Shown piece by piece: positions 16,848 through 25,644 of a stretch of DNA of 45,714 nt. Source of the stretch: Candidatus Poribacteria bacterium (GTDB taxonomy: Bacteria > Poribacteria > WGA-4E > JAJDTR01); the NCBI GenBank assembly GCA_028820655.1, contig JAPPIK010000059.1:32956-78669 (forward strand), read 5' to 3'. A program made the position numbers and the translations under genes. The notes beneath the pieces were generated by a model, which saw only the letters and a list, made by a program, of their open reading frames with translations, was not told the DNA's origin and searched no databases. The stretch's first letter is position 1. Each line of letters starts with the position of its first letter.

Positions 16848-17855
16848 ATGCAGATCTGGATTATACGTGCATTCTTTATGATCTTGAGCGCTGCCTTCGG
16901 TTATGGCATTGATGATATCAATGGAGGGGCTGTAGCGTTAATCGTCGCCATCATCGCGATAGGGCTTGAATCATCCGTCCCGCGTCCGCTGCTTCGAGAT
17001 TTCTTTGCTTGTCTCGTCGGGTTGACCTTCGGTCTGATAATCGCTGGTATAGTCATTTACATAATGTCTCAGACGACCACGGTAACCCCAATGGTAAAGA
17101 TGGGCACAGTTCTCGTGATGAGCTATGCCGGAATGATGATTATCTATCGCAGGCGAAAGAACTTTGGGGTTTTTTCTCGATCTACGCAAGGCGGGTCCTC
17201 CTCATCACCAAGCTACAAGATTCTGGATACCAGTGTTATCATCGACGGCAGAATTCTTGAGATTTGCCAAACGGGATTTCTTACGGGCATTATTGTGATA
17301 CCGAGATTTGTCTTGAACGAGTTACAGCACATCGCGGATTCCACGGAGCAACTCCGGCGAAACAAGGGGCGGCGTGGTTTTAAGATTTTGCGCGACTTGC
17401 AGAACGACCCCGAAATGGAGGTCGATATCACCGAAGAAGATTTTCCCGATATCGCAGAGGTCGATGCAAAGTTGGTTCGTCTTGCGCAAGAGTTGGACGC
17501 GAAAATCGTCACGAATGATTTCAACTTGAGCAAAGTTGCGGAATTGCAAGGCGTGACCGTTTTGAATATCAATGCGCTCGCAAATGCGGTGCGCCCCGTT
17601 GTAGTGGCGGGTGAGGTCATTCAAGTCCACGTCCTCAAAGAGGGTAAGGAACTGAATCAAGGCGTCGGTTATCTTGATGACGGGACGATGGTTATTGTCG
17701 AGGGCGGCAAATCTCACGTCGGGCAAATAATCGATGTTGTTGTCACGCAAATGTTGAGAACGAGCGCGGGACAGATGATTTTCACCCGTAGAAAAGCCGA
17801 TGAAGTGGACGCAAACGAATCAGAAGATATGCGTACTTATCCCCGCGGCTGGTAG
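16848..17855 (+). CDS. Membrane-anchored PIN/TRAM-domain protein (YacL-like)
   Basis: 335 aa. Residues 1-105 contain about four transmembrane helices, followed by a short basic linker. A PIN nuclease fold spans about 120-235: acidic residues in ILDTSVIIDGRI, IPRFVLNELQ, DAKLVRLAQELDAKIVTND. A TRAM domain follows (about 255-315, VLKEGKELNQGVGYLDDGTMVIVEG). B. subtilis YacL has the same layout and lies in the same place before ispD. The function of YacL-type proteins is not well settled; an RNase activity is plausible because the acidic PIN residues are intact. The ATG at 16848 has AAGAAGGTG 6-8 bases before it, better than the GTG at 16839. Overlaps ispD by 56 bases. Confidence 0.9.
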   Translation: MQIWIIRAFFMILSAAFGYGIDDINGGAVALIVAIIAIGLESSVPRPLLRDFFACLVGLTFGLIIAGIVIYIMSQTTTVTPMVKMGTVLVMSYAGMMIIYRRRKNFGVFSRSTQGGSSSSPSYKILDTSVIIDGRILEICQTGFLTGIIVIPRFVLNELQHIADSTEQLRRNKGRRGFKILRDLQNDPEMEVDITEEDFPDIAEVDAKLVRLAQELDAKIVTNDFNLSKVAELQGVTVLNINALANAVRPVVVAGEVIQVHVLKEGKELNQGVGYLDDGTMVIVEGGKSHVGQIIDVVVTQMLRTSAGQMIFTRRKADEVDANESEDMRTYPRGW

Positions 17856-18513
17856 CGGAAGCCGAATGCGGAACTCGGTGAAAAAGCCGTATCTCAACTT
17901 GGGTGGCAAACCGATTCTCGTACATACCATTGGCGTATTTGATCGAAATCCGGTCATTGATACGATATTTGTGATTGTTGACGCCGTTGATTTTGAGTTG
18001 TGCCGATCGACGGTCATCGCTCCGAGCGCTTTCCGGAAGGTGGGAGGCTTGGTTGTCGGCGGGGAAACACGCCAAGCGTCCGTGTTCAACGGTCTCCAAT
18101 CGCTACCAACCGATGCGGATTGTGTCATCGTTCATGACGGAGTGCGTCCGTTCGTGACGGATGAGATGATTTTTGCTTGTGTCGAGGCGGCAGACGAGTG
18201 GGGAGCGGCGGTGGCAGCCGTTCCTGCTAAGGATACTATCAAAGTGGCAAGCACGGACGGATTCATCGTGGACACGCCGGACCGTGATAAGTTGTGGGCG
18301 GTGCAGACACCTCAAGCCTTCCGAGCTTCGGTACTGCGGGATGCGCACGCGTATGCGCAACGGGAGCGGAGGACGGCGACCGATGATGCCATGCTTGTCG
18401 AACAACTCGGCTACAAGGTGAAGATAGTCTCTGGAAGCGAATCCAACTTGAAGATTACGACCCCCGAAGATCTGATTATTGCCGAGGCGCTGAAGAGGGA
18501 GGCATGCGCGTAG
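17800..18513 (+). CDS. ispD: 2-C-methyl-D-erythritol 4-phosphate cytidylyltransferase
   Basis: Third step of the MEP isoprenoid pathway: MEP plus CTP gives CDP-ME. The nucleotide-binding N-terminus is VLIPAAGSGSRMRNSVKKPY, followed by LGGKPIL; later motifs are VIVHDGVRPFV and DKLWAVQTPQAFR, with TDDAMLVE. 237 aa is normal. The start lies inside the preceding gene (56-base overlap) and is the only plausible one. Overlaps ispF by 10 bases, giving tight coupling of two steps in one pathway. Confidence 0.96.
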   Translation: MKWTQTNQKICVLIPAAGSGSRMRNSVKKPYLNLGGKPILVHTIGVFDRNPVIDTIFVIVDAVDFELCRSTVIAPSAFRKVGGLVVGGETRQASVFNGLQSLPTDADCVIVHDGVRPFVTDEMIFACVEAADEWGAAVAAVPAKDTIKVASTDGFIVDTPDRDKLWAVQTPQAFRASVLRDAHAYAQRERRTATDDAMLVEQLGYKVKIVSGSESNLKITTPEDLIIAEALKREACA

Positions 18514-19004
18514 GAATCGGTTACGACCTTCACCGACTCGTGCCAAACCGCAAACTGATTCTGGGCGGCGTCGAAATACCGCATACGTTGGGGTTGTTGG
18601 GGCACTCGGACGCCGATGTACTGACTCATGCTATAATCGATGCGATTTTGGGCGCCGCGGCGCTCGGAGACATCGGATCACATTTTCCGGATTCCGACCC
18701 CGCGTACGAAGGGATAAACAGTCTGATTCTGCTCCGCGAGGTAAAAACCAAGGTCGAAAATGTAGGCTATATCGTTCAGAATGTTGACAGCACAATCGTC
18801 GCTCAACAACCAAAGTTAGCGTCTCATATTACCGAAATGCGCGGACGCCTTGCCGAAACCCTGAATCTTTCCCCGAATGAGGTTAACGTCAAAGCCACAA
18901 CGTCGGAGGGGATAGGCGTCGTTGGGGAGGAAGAAGCTATCGTCGCTCAAGCGGTTGTTTGTTTGGTTGAGCATTGGGATCAACTGGTCGGACAGCGACG
19001 GTGA
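18504..19004 (+). CDS. ispF: 2-C-methyl-D-erythritol 2,4-cyclodiphosphate synthase
   Basis: Fifth step of the MEP pathway; forms MEcPP from CDP-ME 2-phosphate. Metal ligands Asp8, His10 (GYDLHRL) and His42 (THAIIDAILGAAALGDIG), plus HSDADVL and FPDSDP. 166 aa, slightly longer than usual. AGAGGGAGG precedes the ATG by three bases and lies inside ispD. Most of the repeat word GATAGAGATCCC abuts its stop codon. Confidence 0.97.
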   Translation: MRVGIGYDLHRLVPNRKLILGGVEIPHTLGLLGHSDADVLTHAIIDAILGAAALGDIGSHFPDSDPAYEGINSLILLREVKTKVENVGYIVQNVDSTIVAQQPKLASHITEMRGRLAETLNLSPNEVNVKATTSEGIGVVGEEEAIVAQAVVCLVEHWDQLVGQRR

Positions 19005-19113
19005 TAGAGATCCCTTCAAACTACCAACAGGTTTTGATAGCTACTTTCGTTAAACACTTTACGAATCAAGGATCGGGTCACAGGAGTCAAGCATAATTAT
19101 CACGAGGCAATAG

Positions 19114-20571
19114 ATGGGATTAAACATTTACAATTCGTTAAGCCGGCAACTGGAGGAATTCGTCCCGCTCCAAGACGGTACAGTGTCAATGTACAGTTGC
19201 GGTCCCACCGTGTATGATTTCTTTCACATCGGAAATGCGCGAACGTTCTTGGTTTCCGACATTGTTCGCCGCTACCTCGAGTACAAAGGATTCTCGGTCA
19301 AGTTGGTGCAAAACCTCACCGACATTGATGATAAGATTATTAACCGTGCGGCAGAACTCGGACAAGACGCATCGTTGCTCGCCAAGAGTAATTCGGAAGC
19401 GTATTTTGAGGACTCCGAGTGTCTTGGTATTCGTGCGGCAGACGTTCATCCAAGGGCGACCGAACATATAACGGAGATTGTTGATTTAATCCAAATCCTG
19501 ATGGATAAGGGTGCCGCATACGCCGTGGACGGGGATGTGTATTATCGCGTGGACTCCTTCTGCGGCTACGGAAAACTCTCTCATCGCCGTCCCGAAGATC
19601 TGCTTGCCGGAGCGCGAGTCGAAGTCAACGAAAGAAAAGAGGACGCTCGCGATTTTGACCTCTGGAAGAAAGCCAAGCCGGGAGAACCGTGGTGGGACAG
19701 TCCTTGGGGAAAGGGGCGCCCCGGTTGGCATATCGAATGTTCCGCAATGGCGATGAAGCACCTTGGCGAGACGATTGACATCCATGCCGGCGGACAAGAT
19801 CTCCAATTTCCGCATCATGAAAACGAGATTGCTCAGAGCGAGTTGGCGACGGGAAAACCTTTTGCGCGATTCTGGATGCACGTCGCATTCTTGCGGGTTA
19901 ATGGACAGCGCATGGGAAAGTCGGAACGGAACTTCATCTTTGTGCGCGATGCGCTAAAGGACTATTCCGCCGAAGCGATTCGCCATTTCCTAATCTCGGC
20001 GCACTACCGTCATCCGTTGGACTATAGTTCAACGAGCCTAAAGGAGTCGAGCAGCGCGATACGACGATTGAACAATTGCCTGTATGTCTTGAAACCGTAC
20101 CAAAGTGTCGCGGATACCGGTCTTCCGGACACCGATACTCTTGGCGACGTTGACATCTCGATTCTCAACGCGATAAAATCTATGCGAACCGGATTTGAGG
20201 ACGCGATGGATGCCGATTTCAACACGGCTAAGGCGATAGGAGAGATTTTCAAATTTGTCGGCGAAGTCAACCTGGCGCTTTCAAAAGCGGGCGAGAACCT
20301 TTCCGACACCACAAAAGCGGCGTTGGGTCGAGGATATAGTAGTCTAAAAGAGAAGTGTGAAGTGCTTGGAATATACAGCGAATTGACGGAGCCGGATGTT
20401 GCGAACTCGGAGATGATGAATCAATTAATGAATCTCATCATAGAAATCCGTCAAACGGCTAGGCAGCGAAAAGATTGGGATACCGCGGACAAAATTCGTG
20501 ATAGACTGAAGCAACTTAACATCGAATTGCAAGATACTCGGCGCGACGTGACTTGGAAAATCACCGATTGA
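19114..20571 (+). CDS. cysS: Cysteinyl-tRNA synthetase
   Basis: Charges tRNA-Cys with cysteine. Class I signature HIGN at 38-41 and a degenerate KMSKS loop, MGKSERN. Zinc ligands include Cys29 (YSCGPTVYD), the Cys in GWHIECSAM and the His/Glu of FPHHENE. 485 aa is normal. ACGAGG precedes the ATG. Position after ispD-ispF follows an order known in other bacteria, though gltX and cysE are missing here. Confidence 0.97.
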   Translation: MGLNIYNSLSRQLEEFVPLQDGTVSMYSCGPTVYDFFHIGNARTFLVSDIVRRYLEYKGFSVKLVQNLTDIDDKIINRAAELGQDASLLAKSNSEAYFEDSECLGIRAADVHPRATEHITEIVDLIQILMDKGAAYAVDGDVYYRVDSFCGYGKLSHRRPEDLLAGARVEVNERKEDARDFDLWKKAKPGEPWWDSPWGKGRPGWHIECSAMAMKHLGETIDIHAGGQDLQFPHHENEIAQSELATGKPFARFWMHVAFLRVNGQRMGKSERNFIFVRDALKDYSAEAIRHFLISAHYRHPLDYSSTSLKESSSAIRRLNNCLYVLKPYQSVADTGLPDTDTLGDVDISILNAIKSMRTGFEDAMDADFNTAKAIGEIFKFVGEVNLALSKAGENLSDTTKAALGRGYSSLKEKCEVLGIYSELTEPDVANSEMMNQLMNLIIEIRQTARQRKDWDTADKIRDRLKQLNIELQDTRRDVTWKITD

Positions 20572-20692
20572 GGCGCTGCACCACGTGATATTTACAACAA
20601 AATCGCATTATCATTTGGGATGTCGGGATCAACGGCTATTCAACCCTATAAAGAATCCGCTACCCCGATTCTCATCAAACAAGGAGTTCAAA

Positions 20693-21334
20693 ATGTCTCG
20701 TCCAATAGTTATTTTGTTGCTGTTTGTCTGTCTTTTTGGCATTTCTGCCTGCGCTAAGGTAATCTCAAAGCAGGAATGGAGTGAGAATTACGCGCTTATG
20801 GAGGGTGTAAAGTCAACAAGCCCTGAAATGATCGATGGGAACCTGCGGACTCTCGGCAAAACGCTGTTTCCCGTAGATACTCAAAACCTCTACGGCGCGA
20901 CCCCTGCGTCCGAGGTGATTATCACGTTGCCGAAAAAACGGAAGATTAGCCGAATGGTCATTCATTCAAAGAATTTGAAGACATTCGATGTGCTGGCCGA
21001 TAAAGGCGGTGGCACCGGAGACCGGATAAATTGGAAACTGGTCGGAGAGGTCAAGAGCGTACAGAAAAACCCCATAGACATTTCCTTGAGGACCGCCTTT
21101 CCTACGGAAAGAATTAGGGTCCGCATACTGTCGACGAGCGACGATGCAGAACTCCGACGCAGGCACAGAGCGCGTACCGGCGGCGGACGCGGACATGGAG
21201 CCCACCGCCGTGCGGCTGGGGAAATCTTTGAGGTGGAGTTGTACGGCTATCAATCGGCAGAAGAAATCGCGGAAAAGGAGGCAGAGGCAGTACTCGATTC
21301 CCGAGAAAAGGAGCTTGACGACTTGCTGAAGTAA
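20693..21334 (+). CDS. Lipoprotein with discoidin-like domain, Arg/Gly-rich loop
   Basis: 213 aa. Signal peptide with lipobox ISAC. Residues about 60-190 resemble a galactose-binding (F5/8 type C, discoidin-like) sandwich: EVIITLPKKRKISRMVIHS, then FDVLADKG, then INWKLVGEVKS, then IRVRILSTSDD. Between the last two strands sits an odd basic loop of Arg, His and Gly (RRRHRARTGGGRGHGAHRR). The C-terminus is a short charged helix. AAGGAG before the ATG at 20693 is decisive; the open frame extends further upstream. A divergent paralogue is at 22709. Role unknown; ligand binding at the envelope is plausible. Confidence 0.75.
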   Translation: MSRPIVILLLFVCLFGISACAKVISKQEWSENYALMEGVKSTSPEMIDGNLRTLGKTLFPVDTQNLYGATPASEVIITLPKKRKISRMVIHSKNLKTFDVLADKGGGTGDRINWKLVGEVKSVQKNPIDISLRTAFPTERIRVRILSTSDDAELRRRHRARTGGGRGHGAHRRAAGEIFEVELYGYQSAEEIAEKEAEAVLDSREKELDDLLK

Positions 21335-21439
21335 CTTTTGAAAATCACTGGTCGTCTTCGATCTGACAATCGAAAATCTTCTCTGGAGTGGAACAATGTA
21401 ATTCAATTCTGGAATTCATTGTAGTTCTCCCTGTTTCTA

Positions 21440-21657
21440 GAACCTGTTTGAAAATCTATTTTGAAGTGGCACAATCTGTCTTGTAACCAGTTTCAATCCT
21501 CAAATCAAGAGGAATACATGCACCATTTTGTAGAGTGCAATCAAGCAACTGGATTGGGAGCAATTAAGCGGCCGAACAGGGAGTACGATGGAAGTCCCAA
21601 GGTAATTGCACTCAAATGCTCAAGAATAGCTTTGCCGTTTACTTTTCAAATTGGCTC
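21440..21657. mobile_element. MITE-like element 2, 218 bp
   Basis: Left end GAACCTGTTTGAAAA (21440-21454), right end TTTTCAAATTGGCTC (21643-21657), 12 of 15 complementary. Inside it carries a degenerate copy of the GATCAAGCGAG unit (CAATCAAGCAACTGGATTGG at about 21539). Non-coding. Confidence 0.65.
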
Positions 21658-21755
21658 TTGAGGTTGTCAGCAACGATATGTGATCTGCACGCCAATTGAT
21701 GTTTCCAACAACGATTTTCCACTACACAAGCAAAGGCCAAAGCAAGATTAAGCAT

Positions 21756-21785
21756 TTGGCTATCTCATGTGAAAAATGCTATAAT
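21756..21785 (+). promoter_or_regulatory. Sigma70-like promoter for the coiled-coil protein gene
   Basis: TTGGCT (21756-21761), 18 bases, TATAAT (21780-21785). The gene starts about 50 bases after the expected transcription start. Confidence 0.6.
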
Positions 21786-21841
21786 CGTCTATAGGGATGT
21801 GTTTTCTTCTAGCTAATGTTTTGTCTCAAAGGGAGATTACA

Positions 21842-22231
21842 ATGGGCGAGATTACATGGCTCGGATTTGCGCAGATAATTCTGCCTCCGGCAGTATTGGT
21901 GGCAGTAATATTTTTTATAATCCGAGTAGCGATAAATCAAATAAATCAAACCATAACAACAAATGCAAACCAGATGAATCAAGCTATTAATCAATTGATT
22001 CAGACCATAAATGGTCGGTTTAACGATGTAAATGCACGTATTGACGATTTGAAGTCGAAGATGGATTCGGATCATGCCAATCTTGCAAAAATGGTTGAAA
22101 GTGTTGATAAACGAATTGACGGAGTTGACAAACGAATTGATGGCGTTGATAAGCGCTTGGAAAACCTAAATCAAAACTTTGTCCGCCATTTAGAGACTCA
22201 TGCCGTACCGGCCAAGCAAAATACTGATTAG
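21842..22231 (+). CDS. Small membrane-anchored coiled-coil protein
   Basis: 129 aa. One transmembrane helix at about residues 8-30 (IILPPAVLVAVIFFIIRVAI), then an almost entirely helical region with Asn/Gln-rich heptads (INQTITTNANQMNQAINQ) and a near-perfect seven-residue repeat (DKRIDGV twice, then DKRLENL). The ATG at 21842 has GGGAGA before it; the open frame starts 45 bases earlier. No family is assigned. It has its own promoter and stands between two repeat elements. It may act as a trimeric or tetrameric membrane-tethered rod; function unknown. Confidence 0.7.
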   Translation: MGEITWLGFAQIILPPAVLVAVIFFIIRVAINQINQTITTNANQMNQAINQLIQTINGRFNDVNARIDDLKSKMDSDHANLAKMVESVDKRIDGVDKRIDGVDKRLENLNQNFVRHLETHAVPAKQNTD

Positions 22232-22708
22232 CATAAAGTGATCCGCATACCGTTAGATCGAAATTAAACTCGCGCACTCCGAATTTCAATGAACGCTGAT
22301 TTAGAACCTGTTTGAAAAGTCATTTCGAGCAGAATCATGCGTGTCGAAACCGAGTTTTTTCTTGAAAACTTGGTTTCTTTCTAGCACTATTCTGCAGATT
22401 TCTTAGTGCGCACCTCGCAAATCGTACTTATCAAACAGGCTCTTACATTCCCTATCGAAAGATACGAAGGTGCGAGGGAAAAATGTAGGTAGCAAATGAC
22501 GGGAGATTCCATCTTCGATTTGATGATTGAAAATCGATAGTTCCGACGCATTGTGGGTTATGAGTTACCATTACTTAACCTTGAGATATTCCACCGCATT
22601 AGTCCAAGATATGGTGAACCGGTGTGTTAGCCGAAAGTTGTCAATCTGACAACAAACATTTAGTGTTAAGTATTACCCAAAGATTTCAAATGTAGAAGGA
22701 GGAAGAAT
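22232..22708. other. Gap with MITE-like element 3
   Basis: No gene. After the element (22304-22442) a further 260 AT-rich bases lead to the next gene, including a GTTGTCAATCTGACAAC inverted repeat near 22637. Confidence 0.65.
22304..22442. mobile_element. MITE-like element 3, 139 bp, carrying the AT-rich palindrome
   Basis: Ends GAACCTGTTTGAAAA (22304-22318) and TTATCAAACAGGCTC (22428-22442), 13 of 15 complementary. A full 32 bp palindrome of the AAGTTTTTTC family sits inside at 22346-22377 (arms GAAACCGAGTTTT and AAAACTTGGTTTC). It is the smallest of the three elements and shows that one repeat family is nested in another. Confidence 0.75.
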
Positions 22709-23305
22709 ATGCGTTCTGCAGCATTTACGTTTACGCTTGCTATCATAGTATCAGTTTTACTCGTGAGTTGTGTGAGTACCGGTCCCAAGGTACAATGGAG
22801 TAAGAATCTTGCCATTGAGGCCACGAGTCGGGATGTCAATTCCAGATTTCACGACGACAATTTGTACACGGAAGGTGAAACCGGGCCAATCGTTGAAGAT
22901 GAAAAGGATAAAGAATCGCAATTGGAAGCCGACAAATACAGCGAAGCCGTCCTTGAGTGGCTTAACCCTCAGAAAATTCAACGAGTCGTCATCAAAGCCG
23001 ACATCGGCGAGATGGAATATTTCAAGATTCAGATTTTGGACGACCAAGGGGAATGGCAAGTCCTTCGCGACGTCAAGGATCATGTCCGGGAGAAATACGA
23101 CACGAGGTTTAAGAAACCGGTAATGTCTCGCAAGCTGCGGTTGTTGGTTCCGCGCGCTTGGGAGTCGCGCCGCGTTGGTGGCGGCAAGCGAACGCAGAGA
23201 AGTGATGGCGGAGCGCCCGTTCTAACGTATAGGAAGATTCGAGAAATTGAAGTTTACTACGCTCTGCCGCCAGCGGAGCCGGCAGCACCAGTAGCAAGCG
23301 AGTGA
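22709..23305 (+). CDS. Lipoprotein, paralogue of the one at 20693
   Basis: 198 aa. Signal peptide ending in lipobox LVSC (Cys21). The body has the same layout as the 20693 protein: EAVLEWLNPQKIQRVVIKAD, then YFKIQILDDQGEWQVLRDVK, then SRKLRLLVPRAWESRRVGGG, a basic glycine-rich loop, and a final strand IREIEVYYALPP. A strong GAAGGAGG lies 7 bases before the ATG. dprA begins within 10 bases, so they are probably co-transcribed. Likely an envelope discoidin-like protein; ligand unknown. Confidence 0.75.
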   Translation: MRSAAFTFTLAIIVSVLLVSCVSTGPKVQWSKNLAIEATSRDVNSRFHDDNLYTEGETGPIVEDEKDKESQLEADKYSEAVLEWLNPQKIQRVVIKADIGEMEYFKIQILDDQGEWQVLRDVKDHVREKYDTRFKKPVMSRKLRLLVPRAWESRRVGGGKRTQRSDGGAPVLTYRKIREIEVYYALPPAEPAAPVASE

Positions 23306-23314
23306 GCGGTGCCA

Positions 23315-24541
23315 ATGATGTTCTCCGAGGAGACGAAGAGTTTAGTCCATCTGAGTATCATTCCCGGAGTGGGTTATCAAACCATACAACGCCTGTTGGC
23401 TGCTTTCGGCTCCGCGCAGAGAGCTTTAGACGCGACACGGGAAGAATTGGCTCGCGTTGATGGGTTGTCACCAAATGTCAGCCAACAATTGATTCGCGGC
23501 AAATCTCGTGTTTCCGTAGGCCAAGAATTGGAGCTTATTGACGCACACAATTGTCACTTGGTCGCAATTGATGACAGTACCTACCCCATGCTTCTCAAGG
23601 AGATTGCCGATCCGCCGCCTTTGCTCTATGTGCGGGGCGAACTCGGGGAAGCGGATGCGCCGAGCATAACCATTGTCGGGACTCGAAGTCCGACAAACTA
23701 CGGTAAGACAATTAGTCGCCAATTAAGCCGGCAACTCGCCGAGAACGGCGTCACCGTCGTCAGCGGTTTTGCGAGAGGGATCGACACGTGCGCACACCAA
23801 GGCGCTCTTCAGGCAAACGGACGCACAATTGCTGTCCTCGGCAATGGCCTGAGTCAAATCTACCCCGATGAAAATAGAGATTTGGCGGATGAGATTGTGG
23901 AATCCGGGGCGTTAATTTCGGAATTTCCGATGTCGGTACCGCCTTTCCCAAAGAACTTCCCGCGCCGCAACCGGCTGGTGAGCGGGATGAGTTCGGGGAC
24001 GGTAGTGGTCGAAGCGTCGGTTCGCAGCGGATCATTGATTACGGCGCGCCACGCCGCGGAGCAGGGACGGGAAGTGTTCGCTGTGCCCGGGCAGATTTTC
24101 TCCAAGCAATCGACGGGGTCGCACCAACTGATTAACCAAGGCGCGAAACTGATAAACGCTATCGACGACATTTGGGAGTCGTTCCCGGACCGGCGTTTGA
24201 CCCCATCCCTCACTTCTTCGCCGGCTCAACTCACTTTCGATGATAGCGGCTCGTCTCGGAAACACTCTGACTCCAATCTTCCCCCCGAAGTTCCTAACCG
24301 AGATCCGTCATCCGGTAGTGAAGGAACGCCCGCGGTTAAACCGTTAATTCGATCGACACCCAAGCTCAGCGCTGACGAACAAGCTGTTTTTGAGGCTATT
24401 GAGGTCCCATCTTCGCATATCGATCAAATTGCGCGAACAACGGCGTTACCGATGAACAAAGTCTCCGGTACGCTTGTTATGCTTGAACTCAAAGGGATCG
24501 TCCAGCAGATGCCGGGCAAGCAGTTTGCCCGACAGTCGTGA
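23315..24541 (+). CDS. dprA: DNA-processing protein DprA
   Basis: Loads RecA on incoming single-stranded DNA during transformation. N-terminal helix-hairpin-helix region (IPGVGYQTIQRLLAAFG), then the Rossmann-like core: VGTRSPTNYGKTISRQLS, VVSGFARGIDTCAHQGAL, FPRRNRLVSGMSSGTVVVEA, GSLITARHAAEQGREVFAVP. The C-terminal 60 residues are the DprA winged helix (LSADEQAVFEAIE). 408 aa from this ATG; a GTG at 23309 or ATG at 23318 are possible. The ribosome-binding site is weak, suggesting coupling to the upstream lipoprotein gene. No other competence gene is in view. Confidence 0.95.
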   Translation: MMFSEETKSLVHLSIIPGVGYQTIQRLLAAFGSAQRALDATREELARVDGLSPNVSQQLIRGKSRVSVGQELELIDAHNCHLVAIDDSTYPMLLKEIADPPPLLYVRGELGEADAPSITIVGTRSPTNYGKTISRQLSRQLAENGVTVVSGFARGIDTCAHQGALQANGRTIAVLGNGLSQIYPDENRDLADEIVESGALISEFPMSVPPFPKNFPRRNRLVSGMSSGTVVVEASVRSGSLITARHAAEQGREVFAVPGQIFSKQSTGSHQLINQGAKLINAIDDIWESFPDRRLTPSLTSSPAQLTFDDSGSSRKHSDSNLPPEVPNRDPSSGSEGTPAVKPLIRSTPKLSADEQAVFEAIEVPSSHIDQIARTTALPMNKVSGTLVMLELKGIVQQMPGKQFARQS

Positions 24542-24563
24542 ATCGCAGACGGAGATAATAGAC

Positions 24564-25529
24564 GTGCAGTCGAAACCGCTAAGTTTTGAAAAACCACTGA
24601 CTGAACTCGATCAGCAAATCACGCAACTCAGAGGCTTTGCCGAAGCCAACCCCGAACTTGACGTTACGCCGGGAATCGAGGCGCTTGAGAAAAACCTTGC
24701 CAGTCTCACGAAGCAGGCGTTTCAGAAATTGACCCGCTGGGACAAAGTGTGGCTGGCGCGGCACGAGCAGCGTCCGCAGGCGTCGACTTATATCCGCGCG
24801 TTCCTCGATGATCCATTCGAGTTGCGCGGCGATCGGTTGCACGCGGATGACCGCGCACTGATTGCCGGGCTGGCGCGGTTCGACGATCACTCCATCGCTT
24901 ACTTGGCACAGCAGAAGGGCACTAACCTTGAAGAACGGCAGGAGATGAATTTTGGATACACGCACCCGGAGGGTTACCGCAAAGCGCGGCGCGTGATGAA
25001 ATTGGCGGATAAGTTTGGATTGCCTCTGATTTGCTTTGTCGATACCCCGGGCGCCCACTTCGATCGACGCTCGGAGGAATATGGGCAAGCGATGGCGATT
25101 GCGGAGAATCTCGCCGAGATGGCGTCGTTGCGTGTACCGATAATTGTTGTCCTGATTGGAGAGGGAGGCAGCGGAGGTGCGTTAGCCATTGCGGTCGGGG
25201 ATCGGGTGCTCATGATGGAGCATGCGGTGTACTGCGTCGCTCCTCCGGAGGCGTGCAGCGGCATTGTGTGGAAGGATCAAGGACAGCACGCCCCCGAAGC
25301 CGCGGAGGGGTTGAAGCCGACTGCGGATGATCTGTTGAAACTTGGGATTATTGACGAAATTATCCCTGAGCCTATCGGCGGAGCGCACCGGGATGTCTCA
25401 CTCGCCACCCGTCGAGTGAAGATGGCTATCCGAAAGCACCTCAACGCACTGCTGGAGATTGATGCTGAGCAACTCGTCCAAGAGCGGTATGATCGCTACA
25501 GAAAGATTGGCGTCTATGGCGAGGAGTGA
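24564..25529 (+). CDS. accA: Acetyl-CoA carboxylase carboxyltransferase subunit alpha
   Basis: Alpha subunit of the carboxyltransferase that makes malonyl-CoA for fatty-acid synthesis. 321 aa. N-terminal helical region LSFEKPLTELDQQITQLRG, then the crotonase-like core: DPFELRGDRLHADD, GYTHPEGYRKARRVMKLADK, FVDTPGAHFDRRSEE, GEGGSGGALAIAVGDRVLMM, VAPPEACSGIVWKD. GTG start at 24564 with GGAGAT before it; the open frame extends back into dprA but that part is unlike the family. accD is not in the window. Confidence 0.96.
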   Translation: MQSKPLSFEKPLTELDQQITQLRGFAEANPELDVTPGIEALEKNLASLTKQAFQKLTRWDKVWLARHEQRPQASTYIRAFLDDPFELRGDRLHADDRALIAGLARFDDHSIAYLAQQKGTNLEERQEMNFGYTHPEGYRKARRVMKLADKFGLPLICFVDTPGAHFDRRSEEYGQAMAIAENLAEMASLRVPIIVVLIGEGGSGGALAIAVGDRVLMMEHAVYCVAPPEACSGIVWKDQGQHAPEAAEGLKPTADDLLKLGIIDEIIPEPIGGAHRDVSLATRRVKMAIRKHLNALLEIDAEQLVQERYDRYRKIGVYGEE

Positions 25530-25617
25530 TGTTCTTCAAGATTCGACCATCTGCACTTGTCGGCAGATAGATTTGTCGCCCCATCTTGCAGCGTGCAACT
25601 GATCCTCAAGACTAATC

Positions 25618-25644
25618 AATTGGCAACAACCGATTGCCAATTTT
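25618..25644 (+). terminator. Likely intrinsic terminator after accA
   Basis: AATTGGCAA (25618-25626) pairs with TTGCCAATT (25634-25642) over 9 bp with a 7-base loop, followed by TT and CTCGTTTCTTCC. The stem is AT rich and the T-run short, so moderate strength. It lies 90 bases past the accA stop. Confidence 0.5.

Larger units (their letters stand above)
21335..21841. other. Gap with MITE-like element 2 and a promoter
   Basis: No gene. Holds the element at 21440-21657 and a promoter at 21756-21785 for the next gene. The 66-codon frame inside the element is not credible. Confidence 0.7.
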
